Source: Chitinophaga pinensis | Lineage (GTDB): Bacteria; Bacteroidota; Bacteroidia; 2-12-FULL-35-15 | DNA length: 36,549 bases | NCBI GenBank assembly: GCA_945865315.1 | Contig: CAMBDK010000018.1 | Span: forward strand, 1 to 36,549 | Direction of reading: 5' to 3' | Shown: positions 24,885 to 34,471 of the stretch, piece by piece | How positions within the stretch are numbered: position 1 is the first letter of the stretch | Layout of the letters: every line of letters starts with the position of its first letter | Notes under the pieces: model-generated | Databases searched by the model: none | Seen by the model: only the letters and a program-made list of their open reading frames with translations | What the model was told of the DNA's origin: nothing | Translations under genes and position numbers: made by a program

Positions 24885-27764
24885 TTACAATATAGCTTCA
24901 GTAGATGGGATAATCTCCTCTTTTAAAAATTTTGCTGTATAACTAATTTTGTTCTTTATTATTTCTTCTGGTGTCCCAAAGCAAAGGATTTCACCTCCGC
25001 CATTTCCGCCCTCTAAACCAATATCAATGATATGATCGGCTACTTTAATAATGTCCATATTATGTTCTATTACTAACACTGTATTGCCACTATTTACTAA
25101 TTTATTTAATACTTCAAGCAAAACTCGAACGTCTTCAAAATGTAAACCTGTAGTTGGTTCATCTAATATATAAAAAGTATTCCCAGTATCTTTTTTTGAT
25201 AATTCTGTGGCTAATTTTACACGTTGTGCTTCTCCTCCCGATAGGGTGGTGCTTTGCTGCCCAATGGTTATATATCCTAGTCCTACATTGTGTAAACTTT
25301 TTATTTTTTGGATAATGGATGGAATACTTGAAAAAAATTCTACAGCAATTTCAATTGTCATATTCAATACATCACTTATTGATTTGCCTTTGTATCTGAT
25401 TTCTAATGTCTCTTTATTATATCGTTGTCCATTGCAAGTCTCACAGTTTACATACACATCGGGTAAAAAATTCATTTCTATTGTTCGTAATCCAGCACCC
25501 TTGCATGTTTCGCAGCGTCCACCCTTTACATTGAAAGAAAATCTACCTGGTTTATAAGCTCGTATTTTCGATTCTGGTATTTCAGCATATAAATTCCTTA
25601 TATCTGAAAATACTGTTGTATAAGTGGCAGGATTACTTCGTGGTGTTCTGCCAATAGGGGATTGATCTATCTCTATAACTTTATCAATATGTTCTAATCC
25701 TGTGATAGATTTATATGGCAGTGGTTTTTTTTCGGCACGATAAAAATATTTATTAAGTATTGGATACAGTGTTTCATTAATTAATGTTGATTTTCCACTA
25801 CCCGAAACGCCGGTGATACAAATTAATTTCCCTAATGGAAATTCAACCGAAATATTTTTTAAATTATTACCTGTAGCGCCCTTTAATATGAGTGATTTAC
25901 CATTTCCTTTTCTTCTTTTGTCTGGCATATTTATTGCCCTTATACCATTTATATATTCGGCAGTAAGTGTATTAAATTTCAATATTTCTTTTGGCGTTCC
26001 TTGTGCAATTATTCTTCCGCCGTGAATCCCTGCGAAAGGGCCAATATCAATAACATAGTCGGCTGCTAAAATCATTTCTTTATCGTGTTCTACCACAATT
26101 ACTGAATTTCCTATATCTCTTAAATTTTTTAATGCTTTTATTAATCGTATATTATCACGTTGGTGCAAACCAATGCTTGGCTCGTCCAATATATATAATA
26201 CTCCTACCAATTCTGAACCAATTTGAGTTGCTAGTCGAATTCGTTGCGCTTCACCACCCGAAAGACTTTTGGCGCTTCTGTTGAGTGATAAATAGTCCAA
26301 TCCAACATCAATTAAAAATAAAATCCGACTGCGAATTTCCTTTAATACTTCTTTGGCAATAATATTTTGTTTTACACTTAAACTGCTTTCTATATTTTTA
26401 AACCAATCATTCAGCTCAACTATCCCCATTTGAGATAATTCAGCAATATTTTTAGAATTCAGCTTAAAATGTAAGGATTCTTTTTTTAATCTAGTGGCAT
26501 TGCATTTAGGGCAGGATACGCTATTCATAAAGCCTTGCACCCATTTTTCAGTTGAAGGGGAGCTTTGTTCATCATTTTGTTTCGAAATAAAATTAGCAAT
26601 GCCTTCAAATGCTACGCTATAGCTATTTAATGAACTTTCGGTATAATTTTTTATTTTAAATATTTCATCAGAACCAAAAAGGAGGGTATTAATAGCATCT
26701 TCTGATATTTCTTCCAGCGGGGTATCTAATGTAAATCCATATTTTTCACCAATAGCTTCTAATTGCTTAAAAATCCAGCTTGGTTTATAAACACCTATTG
26801 GAGTAATTCCTCCCTTTTTAATAGTTGATTTTTTATTGGGAATAATTTTATTAAGGTCAATTTCTGAAACTACTCCTAATCCATTACATTTATCACAAGC
26901 TCCATAGGGAGAATTAAAGGAAAATAAATTTGGCTGAGGCTCATCATAAGAAATGCCGGATGTAGGACACATTAAATGACGACTAAAATGCTCTAATTTC
27001 CCATATTCATCTTCAAAACTACCTACAATAAATGGCTGCACCATTATAATCCCTTTGCCTTGTTTCATGGCTAATTGCAAAGAGTCCCATATTCTATTAT
27101 TTGATTCTGTGTTTACTTCTAACCTGTCGATAACAATTTCTATATCATGAACTTTATAACGGTCAAGGTCAATTCGTTTACTTAATTCTATTATTTTACC
27201 ATCAACACGAACTCGCGAAAAACCCCATTTTTTTATTTGTTCAAATAGTTCACGATAATTTCCTTTTCTGCCCTTTACTATTGGTGCAAGTAATAAAATT
27301 TTTTTATCTAAATATTTTTCCTGAATAAGTTTAAATATTTGTTCGTCAGAATAACGCACCATTTTTTCACCTGTTACGTAGGAGTGTGCATCTGATGCTC
27401 GAGCAAAAAGTAAACGTAAAAAATCGTAAATTTCTGTAATTGTTCCTACTGTAGAGCGAGGGTTTTTATTTACTGTTTTTTGCTCTATTGAAATTACTGG
27501 ACTCAAGCCCGTGATTTTATCCACATCAGGACGTTCCATATTACCCATAAATTGACGGGCATAAGCCGAAAAACTCTCCATGTAACGTCTCTGCCCCTCT
27601 GCATAGATAGTATCAAAAGCGAGAGATGATTTACCACTGCCACTCAATCCTGTTATAACAATAAGCTGATCGCGCGGTATTGTAACATCTATATTTTTAA
27701 GGTTATGTACTCGGGCTCCTGTAATTTCCAGGTAATCACTTTGACTTAAAATATCTGCAGACAT
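24885..27764 (-). CDS. uvrA: Excinuclease ABC subunit A
   Basis: The 959-residue damage-recognition ATPase of nucleotide excision repair is complete. The first ATPase has Walker A G39-LSGSGKS-S and later SLSGGEAQRIRLA with LYILDEPSIGLHQRDN. The second has GVSGSGKSTLI, then TLSGGEAQRVKLA with FYILDEPTTGLHFEDV. The C-terminal zinc module is intact (CETCKGAG near residue 750, CETCNGQRY after it). In the first zinc module the usual leading CxxC is CPTS (around residue 264), so one ligand is missing, while ACDKCNGLG is present. The later SCPKCNATRL block is normal. It acts with UvrB and UvrC, which are not here. The start at ATG 27764 leaves the normal short N-terminus before the YLEITGARVHNLKN block. 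Confidence 0.97.
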   Translation of the reverse strand: MSADILSQSDYLEITGARVHNLKNIDVTIPRDQLIVITGLSGSGKSSLAFDTIYAEGQRRYMESFSAYARQFMGNMERPDVDKITGLSPVISIEQKTVNKNPRSTVGTITEIYDFLRLLFARASDAHSYVTGEKMVRYSDEQIFKLIQEKYLDKKILLLAPIVKGRKGNYRELFEQIKKWGFSRVRVDGKIIELSKRIDLDRYKVHDIEIVIDRLEVNTESNNRIWDSLQLAMKQGKGIIMVQPFIVGSFEDEYGKLEHFSRHLMCPTSGISYDEPQPNLFSFNSPYGACDKCNGLGVVSEIDLNKIIPNKKSTIKKGGITPIGVYKPSWIFKQLEAIGEKYGFTLDTPLEEISEDAINTLLFGSDEIFKIKNYTESSLNSYSVAFEGIANFISKQNDEQSSPSTEKWVQGFMNSVSCPKCNATRLKKESLHFKLNSKNIAELSQMGIVELNDWFKNIESSLSVKQNIIAKEVLKEIRSRILFLIDVGLDYLSLNRSAKSLSGGEAQRIRLATQIGSELVGVLYILDEPSIGLHQRDNIRLIKALKNLRDIGNSVIVVEHDKEMILAADYVIDIGPFAGIHGGRIIAQGTPKEILKFNTLTAEYINGIRAINMPDKRRKGNGKSLILKGATGNNLKNISVEFPLGKLICITGVSGSGKSTLINETLYPILNKYFYRAEKKPLPYKSITGLEHIDKVIEIDQSPIGRTPRSNPATYTTVFSDIRNLYAEIPESKIRAYKPGRFSFNVKGGRCETCKGAGLRTIEMNFLPDVYVNCETCNGQRYNKETLEIRYKGKSISDVLNMTIEIAVEFFSSIPSIIQKIKSLHNVGLGYITIGQQSTTLSGGEAQRVKLATELSKKDTGNTFYILDEPTTGLHFEDVRVLLEVLNKLVNSGNTVLVIEHNMDIIKVADHIIDIGLEGGNGGGEILCFGTPEEIIKNKISYTAKFLKEEIIPSTEAIL

Positions 27765-28373
27765 TTTTTAATAATAATATTAGATTTAAGTAATGGTATT
27801 TTTTTTAGCTATTAACTCAATTGAATTTGCTCAAATTATTCCAAAGGATACAAACAATAATTTAATTTTATTAAATATTTTTTTTCAAAGTTAAGAAAAA
27901 TCATTTTGAAATTTACTTTTTTACAACATGTATTTCTAAGTAAAAATAACAGAATAAAAATAATAATAGCAAATCATTTATCTTATTGGCAATGCTATTT
28001 AGATAGCCTTATTAATTTAAAACTTAGTTGTTGATAAATTTCTTTTTTTCAATTAAATAAAATAATTTATCGTTAAGAAAATATATTATTTTATATATTT
28101 AACAACAAAAACCTCTTTTTGATAATACAAAATTGCTTTTTTTATATATAAACACTAACTTTCAAGAAAATATTTTTTATTAATTAATTTATTAATTTGA
28201 AAAAGTTTTAAGTTTAATACATGAAGCTTATAAGTGCATTAGAATTAATGTAATAGTTACTTTTTTTGGTTTTAAGGATATTTATTAGGCTGTTTTTAAA
28301 AAAATATTTATTTGTTTTATTAATAAATAACATTAACAAAGTTATAGAATTACCTTTTTAATTTTTTCATAAC
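27765..28373. other. AT-rich intergenic region, 609 bp
   Basis: This lies between the divergent uvrA and GIGT-repeat genes. It is very AT-rich with many A and T runs. No ORF, RNA gene or clear inverted repeat is visible. Candidate -7 boxes near uvrA (TATTGTTTG, TATCCTTTG on the minus strand) have one base too many between TA and TTTG, so I do not call a promoter. Confidence 0.6.
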
Positions 28374-31300
28374 ATGAAGTCTTTATCGGTAGGCTCTTTA
28401 TTTCTTCTGTGTTTTTTGCAAACTCAATTTGGTTTTGCACAAAATATAGGTATTAATGTATCAGGATTATCTCCTAATACCGCTGCTATTTTGGATATTG
28501 ATGCAGCCCCTAATTTTAATAAAGGTTTGTTAATTCCCAGAGTAACATTTTCGCAACGTACTACGGGCTTTAATCCTCTATCCGCTGCAGCACAAGGGCT
28601 TACTGTTTACCAAACCGATGCCGGAGGCTTTGGTGAAGGGTTTTATTTTAATACTAGTACCAGCACCACTCCCGTCTGGTCGTTTTTATTAAATAGTAAC
28701 AGCGGCTGGTCTCTTACAGGCAATGCAGCCACAACTCCTTCCAGCTCCGCTATAGGCACAGCCATTGCTGCCGGTCAAAATTATGTTGGCACAAGCGATT
28801 TAAAAGATTTTGTTTTAGCTACCAATAATTTGGAGAGGTTGAGAATCACTGCTAATGGTAATGTAGGAATTGGTATCAGCGCACCAGCCTTCACGCTCGA
28901 TGTAAATGGCGGTGCCAGAGCATTATTATACACTTTCCCTGCCCCTACCGGCGACCCAGCTCCTGTTATTACAGCGCGCACTGTACCTTCGGGACAAGGT
29001 GCCTCTGCGGAAAAAACAGAACTTATCCTCTTCCATAGCAATGATCCAGCCAATGCCGCAGGAGCCGATCAAATTACATTGCGTGCCCCAGCTTTAAGTT
29101 TTCAAACATTTAATGATGTTAATGTGCTTGATATGAATAATAATGTGGGGTATAATGAAAGGATGTATATTAATTCTATTGGTAATGTTGGGATAGGGAC
29201 AATAGCACCACAAACCCTCTTGCATTTGACAAGGCCAGCAGGAGGAAATGGGAATTTAATATTTGAAGGTAACAGTTCGGTAACAGGGGCACCCAAAATC
29301 TATTTTATAGACATAACAGGAGCAGCAATAACAACCGCTCCTTCCTGGATGATTTCAAATACTAGCGACAAAATGTCTATTTCCAGGGCCTTAACATTGG
29401 GAGGCACTTATGCTGATTTTATGAACATAAGTAATACAGGCAATATAGGAATTGGTACAAACACACCCTCTACCCAGCTGCATTCCACCGGTGGCGTGCG
29501 TTTTCAAATTCTAGCTGGTACAGGCACCCGTATAGTTGTGACGGATGCCAATGGTAATCTTGCAGCCGGTTCTTCAATAGCTTCAGGAATAGTAACAGGG
29601 AGCGGTATTTTAAATTATGTTCCTAAATGGACACCCGATGGAGCAACACTTGGTAATAGTTTAATCTTTGATAATGGTACCAATGTAGGGATAGGGACTG
29701 CAGGCCCAGGGAATAAATTTGGAATAACTATTTCATCAAATGATGCAATACCTTCGCTTGGAAGCAATGGTGGTAGTTTTGGTATTTTCAAAACGGATGG
29801 TGCCACACCAGGAAATTACGGATTTATTATGGGAGTACAAGGCTCAGGTAATGTGTTTCAGCAAGTTCAACGCATAGATGGATCGGTAACTGCATATAAT
29901 TTACTTCTGCAGCCATCAGGTGGCAATGTGGGAATTGGTACTTCAAGCCCAGGGGCTAAGTTACATGCCTATATGATTCCTTCTACATTTAGCACCATTG
30001 ATGATGTACTAAGATTAACAAGTAAGTTTGAAAGTACTGGAAATGCTGCATCCGCTGCTATTGGTAATGGACCGGCCATTGTATTTAGTGGGGGCATTGG
30101 TGATAACCAAACCCGGGATAGGGCAAGAATTGTTGCGGTATATGAAGGGAGTAACGTGTCGGGTTTAGCATTCCATACACAAAATACCGCTGATATTATT
30201 ACCGAGAAAATGAGAATTCAAAATAACGGCAATGTAGGTATTGGGACAACAGCACCCAGTACAAAATTCGAAATCTGGGCTGACTTTGGTGGATCGAACA
30301 AAGTTAGCTATACGCACCAAGGCGGTGGTGAGTCTAAATGGTGGGATGGTGCAGGTGTCATGAGAACTAGAATAGACGCTACCGACCCTTATCAACTCGA
30401 TATGTTCAATTCTATAGGAACAAGGGTCATTGGATTTACAACTGACGGTGGCAACACTTTTATTAATAGTGGCAACGTTGGCATTGGTACTTCAAGCCCA
30501 GGGGCGAAGTTACACGCCTATATGATTCCTTCTACGTTTAGCACTGTTGATGATGTACTAAGATTAACAAGTAAGTTTGAAAGTACTGGAAATGCTGCAT
30601 CCGCTGCAATTGGTAATGGACCGGCCATCGTATTTAGTGGGGGCATTGGTGACAATCAAACCCGGGATAGGGCCAGAATTGTTGCTGTATATGAAGGGAG
30701 TAACGTGTCAGGTCTAGCATTCCATACACAAAATACCGCTGATATTATTACCGAGAAAATGAGAATTCAAAATAACGGCAATGTAGGTATTGGTACTGTA
30801 AATCCTGCTGCACCCTTGGAAGTTCAAAAATCTGGAGGAAGCACATCGTCTGTTAATGTTGCATTAATTTTAGATTATGAGTCAAGTACCACAGCCCTTG
30901 CTGAAGCAGGAACAGCTATTCTTTTTCGTGGAAAATCATCAGGAGGGAATATAGCAAATTATAATCATGCACAAATTAGAAGTATCTCTCAAAACACAAA
31001 TAACGCTCATGGATTGGCATTTGATTATAAACCAAATGCTGGAGCAGCTTTAACTGAAGCAATGCGAATTGGTACATCTGGTAATATAGGCATAGGTGCT
31101 ACAGCACCTACCACGCAACTTCATACTACCGGCGGAGTTCGTTTCCAAACCCTTACCGGTACAGGTAATCGTTTTGTAATTACTGATTTAGATGGTAATA
31201 TATCTGCCGGCGCTGCTACCACTGCCGGAATAATAACAGGAAGCGGTACTTTAAATTATGTTCCTAAATGGACACCAAATGGCACTACACTTGCTAATAG

Positions 31301-34300
31301 CAACATTTTTGATAATGGAACTAATGTAGGTATTGGAACTTCAACTTTCGGTGCAAACGGCTACTTACAAGTTGCAGGGGATATTGGTCTTTCAGGTGTT
31401 AGAACAATCCGTCCTGCTTCAAATTCAGACTCTGAATCATTAAAATATTTAGGAACACAACTTGTTATTGGAGGAGTCAATTCTGCGGCATATGGCTATG
31501 CCAATGGCGGATTGATCGCCATTAAATCTAATGCTGATGGCGCTATACTTTTTGATGCAGGTAGGGTATCAGGATCCGCAGCTCTTCTTGTAAGTAATAC
31601 AACTGCCTCAGAGATTAACCTCAATTTAAGAAATAATGCAGGGGCTTCTGTTTTATTTTCTTCTACTAATACTGGTAATTTAGGCATTGGAACAACAGCT
31701 CCTGGGGCGAAGGTAGATATCAGAGGCAATGATTTCTATCTTGGGCCATATGCAAATACTCCTGCTGCATTTGTAATATATGAGGCCGAAGACTTAAATA
31801 GAACAGGCGGCGCAACGAATACGGATGCTACAGCAAGCAATGGCAATAATTGGGGGACAAATGCAAACTTCCAATTATACGGGCCTTATAGGAGTTTACC
31901 AATAGGAAATTATAAGTTTGTAGCACGAGTTAAAGTAGCAGATGCAAGTTATACTGGCAATAGCTTTCGCATGACGGTTATCGGCACAGGAGTGAGTTCA
32001 AGAGACAGATACATCAGAGGCGTGGATATGACGGCCAACAATGAATGGAATATGCTCTCAGTTCCATTTAGAGTAACGGCAGTAACGGGTAATACTGTGG
32101 AAGTATATGTACTTGGGGTGAATAGCCAACAGATTTACACTGATTACATTATGATTGTCCCCGATGCAGACTCACAAACAGAGCAGGTTTGGGGTAATTT
32201 CTATACAAGCGGCAACATTGGTATTGGAACTAACAGCCCTGGTGCAAAATTAGAAATAGCAGGTCAAATAAAAATAACAGGTGGTGCTCCCGGTGCCGGT
32301 AAAATATTAACTTCTGATGCTGCTGGTTTAGCTACTTGGAACACCCCTAGTTCTGGGTCAGTAGCTGGTTCTGGAATACTTAATTATGTTCCTAAATGGA
32401 CGCCAGATGGTAATACTTTAGGCAATAGTAGCATTTTTGATAATGGTAATGTAGGTATTGGAACAGTCGCACCAAGTGCAAAATTATCTGTTGCCTCAGC
32501 TGCTTTGGGTGGTGTATATATTGGTAATGGTACTTTTGAAAATAGTGCCGGCTGGAATCAGGTTTTTGATTTGCACGGTGCTTCACATGCAAGGATTACA
32601 GCAAGAACTGGAGCAGTAAGCATGGGTATGTATGCCCATGATGCATGGACTGCAGGAGCTGCTGGTTATTTAGGAACATATACCAATCATCCCATAGCTT
32701 TTATGATTGCTGCCAATCAAAAAATGGTACTCGATGTAAATGGTAATCTTGGTATTGGAACAACGGGGCCTGGGGCGAAGTTAGTGGTGAATCAAGCGAG
32801 TAATAGCCACGAAGTTGCGCATTTTGTGCAGGGCGTACCTACAAGTTACAATGTTGATGTTTGGTTGAAAGGAGGGACAACAGCTGATTGGCTTTTAAGT
32901 AAGCGAACTGTGGATGGTAGCGGTGATTTTTGGTTCTACAATCCTACTTTAGGTTATTCAGTTTTGACGCTAAAACAAACTGGCAATGTAGGTATTGGAA
33001 CAACCGCACCAAGTGCCAAATTATCTGTTGCCCCTGCTGCTTCGGGTGGTGTATATATTGGTAATGGTACTTTTGAAAATAGTGCCGGCTGGAATCAGGT
33101 TTTTGATTTGCACGGTGCATCACATGCAAGGATTACAGCAAGAACTGGAGCAGTAAGCATGGGTATGTATGCCCATGATGCATGGAATTTAGGTACTGCG
33201 GGTTATCTCGGTACCTACACCAACCATCCATTAGCTTTTATTATTAATACAACTCCAAGAATGGTAATAGATGTGGGTGGCAATGTAGGTATCGGAACAA
33301 CAACACCCGCTGCCAGACTTCATCTTTGGAATACAAGTGCTGATAATGAGTTAAGAATGACTGCAGATGGTTCATTCGACCCAATATTTAGAATGACAGG
33401 TGAAGGTGGAAGCACAGGCGAAGGGTTTACGATACAATATGATAATAGTGTGGGGGATACTTATATAAAAAATATTTATAATACTACCAATGCATTTCAT
33501 TTTCAAACAGCAAGCCAGGAAGCGATGACTATTAAAACCAACGGGGACATAGGTATTGGAACAACTAATCCAGTAGGAAAGCTACATATCGCAGGAGCTC
33601 ACGCAAATGGCGTAATAGCAGATGGAAATGATCGCCCAAGTGCGGCTGTAACTGGAGTTTATCCTCAAATGGTAATGATGGCTGGAGGTTCTGGTAACAC
33701 TAACCATGGAGCAACATTAATGTTAGGAAGCTATGATGCAGGTACATCTGGTGCTCAAAAGCATTGGTCGATTGGTTCTTCGGGTGTAAATAGTACTTTT
33801 TTAGATATTGGATATAGTGCTGCTGATATTAATCCCCATTCAGGTATAAGAAATTATAATGGTTCTACTTTTATGACAATTTTAAATAGTGGTAATGTCG
33901 GTATCGGAACAACAACACCCGCTGCCAAACTAGAAGTTAATGGCGATTTTATTAGGACGATTGCCCGTGCTCAAGGGTATAATCAAGCGGATGGCACTGA
34001 TAATGGAGCTATTGCTACCCGTACCCTTACTTTTGTAAAAAAATATGGTGATACCGGTATAAGAGTAACTTATTCCGATGGAAGAAGGGTACTTGCTGCT
34101 AGCACAGGTGGCAGGTGGGAAGTGAAATTTAATGCAGCATCCTGTCCAACACCCGGACCAATTGCCTGGGATATACATTCGGGATCGTCTGGAGACTATC
34201 ACAGAGCTGATGCTACTGTTGGAACTTGTTTCGGACTCCCAGCAGGAACCTATACAATTCAAATATATGTGGGCCCCACACCAGGATATCCCGTATGCGA

Positions 34301-34355
34301 TCTTTATACCGGTTGGATAGGTTTGTGGTCATTAGAAGCAGAAGAAGTAAGGTAA
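28374..34355 (+). CDS. Giant secreted GNVGIGT-repeat protein with CBM-like insert and CTHRC1-like C-terminal domain
   Basis: The 1993-residue protein has a signal peptide (1-22, ending FGFA before QNIG). A common Bacteroidota head follows (AAILDIDAAPNFNKGLLIPR, QRTTGFNPLSAAAQGLTVYQ). From about residue 160 to 1850 I count 18 copies of a G-N-[VIL]-G-I-G motif, most continuing into a short strand such as SPGAKLHA. Three copies of a linker GILNYVPKWTPDG lead into NGTNVGIGT-type motifs. Two long internal duplications are nearly identical in DNA. Residues about 1130-1262 (YEAEDLNRTGG onward) look like a jelly-roll carbohydrate-binding module. Residues about 1860-1993 resemble the C-terminal domain of animal CTHRC1. 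No T9SS sorting domain, peptidase S74 or transmembrane anchor is seen. It is probably a surface or secreted fibrous adhesin; the export route past the outer membrane is unknown. Start: ATG 28374 directly before the signal peptide. Confidence 0.9.
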   Translation: MKSLSVGSLFLLCFLQTQFGFAQNIGINVSGLSPNTAAILDIDAAPNFNKGLLIPRVTFSQRTTGFNPLSAAAQGLTVYQTDAGGFGEGFYFNTSTSTTPVWSFLLNSNSGWSLTGNAATTPSSSAIGTAIAAGQNYVGTSDLKDFVLATNNLERLRITANGNVGIGISAPAFTLDVNGGARALLYTFPAPTGDPAPVITARTVPSGQGASAEKTELILFHSNDPANAAGADQITLRAPALSFQTFNDVNVLDMNNNVGYNERMYINSIGNVGIGTIAPQTLLHLTRPAGGNGNLIFEGNSSVTGAPKIYFIDITGAAITTAPSWMISNTSDKMSISRALTLGGTYADFMNISNTGNIGIGTNTPSTQLHSTGGVRFQILAGTGTRIVVTDANGNLAAGSSIASGIVTGSGILNYVPKWTPDGATLGNSLIFDNGTNVGIGTAGPGNKFGITISSNDAIPSLGSNGGSFGIFKTDGATPGNYGFIMGVQGSGNVFQQVQRIDGSVTAYNLLLQPSGGNVGIGTSSPGAKLHAYMIPSTFSTIDDVLRLTSKFESTGNAASAAIGNGPAIVFSGGIGDNQTRDRARIVAVYEGSNVSGLAFHTQNTADIITEKMRIQNNGNVGIGTTAPSTKFEIWADFGGSNKVSYTHQGGGESKWWDGAGVMRTRIDATDPYQLDMFNSIGTRVIGFTTDGGNTFINSGNVGIGTSSPGAKLHAYMIPSTFSTVDDVLRLTSKFESTGNAASAAIGNGPAIVFSGGIGDNQTRDRARIVAVYEGSNVSGLAFHTQNTADIITEKMRIQNNGNVGIGTVNPAAPLEVQKSGGSTSSVNVALILDYESSTTALAEAGTAILFRGKSSGGNIANYNHAQIRSISQNTNNAHGLAFDYKPNAGAALTEAMRIGTSGNIGIGATAPTTQLHTTGGVRFQTLTGTGNRFVITDLDGNISAGAATTAGIITGSGTLNYVPKWTPNGTTLANSNIFDNGTNVGIGTSTFGANGYLQVAGDIGLSGVRTIRPASNSDSESLKYLGTQLVIGGVNSAAYGYANGGLIAIKSNADGAILFDAGRVSGSAALLVSNTTASEINLNLRNNAGASVLFSSTNTGNLGIGTTAPGAKVDIRGNDFYLGPYANTPAAFVIYEAEDLNRTGGATNTDATASNGNNWGTNANFQLYGPYRSLPIGNYKFVARVKVADASYTGNSFRMTVIGTGVSSRDRYIRGVDMTANNEWNMLSVPFRVTAVTGNTVEVYVLGVNSQQIYTDYIMIVPDADSQTEQVWGNFYTSGNIGIGTNSPGAKLEIAGQIKITGGAPGAGKILTSDAAGLATWNTPSSGSVAGSGILNYVPKWTPDGNTLGNSSIFDNGNVGIGTVAPSAKLSVASAALGGVYIGNGTFENSAGWNQVFDLHGASHARITARTGAVSMGMYAHDAWTAGAAGYLGTYTNHPIAFMIAANQKMVLDVNGNLGIGTTGPGAKLVVNQASNSHEVAHFVQGVPTSYNVDVWLKGGTTADWLLSKRTVDGSGDFWFYNPTLGYSVLTLKQTGNVGIGTTAPSAKLSVAPAASGGVYIGNGTFENSAGWNQVFDLHGASHARITARTGAVSMGMYAHDAWNLGTAGYLGTYTNHPLAFIINTTPRMVIDVGGNVGIGTTTPAARLHLWNTSADNELRMTADGSFDPIFRMTGEGGSTGEGFTIQYDNSVGDTYIKNIYNTTNAFHFQTASQEAMTIKTNGDIGIGTTNPVGKLHIAGAHANGVIADGNDRPSAAVTGVYPQMVMMAGGSGNTNHGATLMLGSYDAGTSGAQKHWSIGSSGVNSTFLDIGYSAADINPHSGIRNYNGSTFMTILNSGNVGIGTTTPAAKLEVNGDFIRTIARAQGYNQADGTDNGAIATRTLTFVKKYGDTGIRVTYSDGRRVLAASTGGRWEVKFNAASCPTPGPIAWDIHSGSSGDYHRADATVGTCFGLPAGTYTIQIYVGPTPGYPVCDLYTGWIGLWSLEAEEVR
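29922..30244 (+). repeat. Intragenic duplication 1, first copy (323 bp)
   Basis: This is nearly identical to 30471-30793 at an offset of 549 bases. It runs from one GNVGIGT motif to the next and encodes a SSPGAKLHAYMIPSTF-type unit. Differences are scattered, mostly synonymous single bases. Confidence 0.9.
30471..30793 (+). repeat. Intragenic duplication 1, second copy (323 bp)
   Basis: This is the second copy of 29922-30244, in the same reading frame. The encoded units differ by one residue in the part I compared (STIDD against STVDD). Confidence 0.9.
32448..32649 (+). repeat. Intragenic duplication 2, first copy (202 bp)
   Basis: This is nearly identical to 32985-33186 at an offset of 537 bases, starting at a GNVGIGT motif and ending at AHDAW. 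The encoded units then diverge but stay alike in protein (GYLGTYTNHP in both). Confidence 0.9.
32985..33186 (+). repeat. Intragenic duplication 2, second copy (202 bp)
   Basis: This is the second copy of 32448-32649, in frame. It encodes PSAKLSVAPAASGGVYIGN where the first copy has PSAKLSVASAALGGVYIGN. Confidence 0.9.
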
Positions 34356-34471
34356 TTGCTGTGGCAACGACCACTTCATAAAAGCTTGAGGTATTCAGTA
34401 GCTAAGGCAGAAGCACTGTAAAGTATTACTACCGGTAATGTCCGCTTTTCGTATAAGCGCAACAAAAAAGA

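Noticed and set aside
32392-33129. Two similar minus-strand ORFs (32392-32592 and 32944-33129) sharing a start region
   Set aside because: They are alike only because they lie opposite the two copies of duplication 2 in the GIGT gene; they are shadow frames without signals of their own.
28858-33930. Repeated GGNATTGG-like DNA units considered as a CRISPR or other non-coding array
   Set aside because: The units lie in one open frame, with irregular spacing and coding spacers; they are protein repeats.
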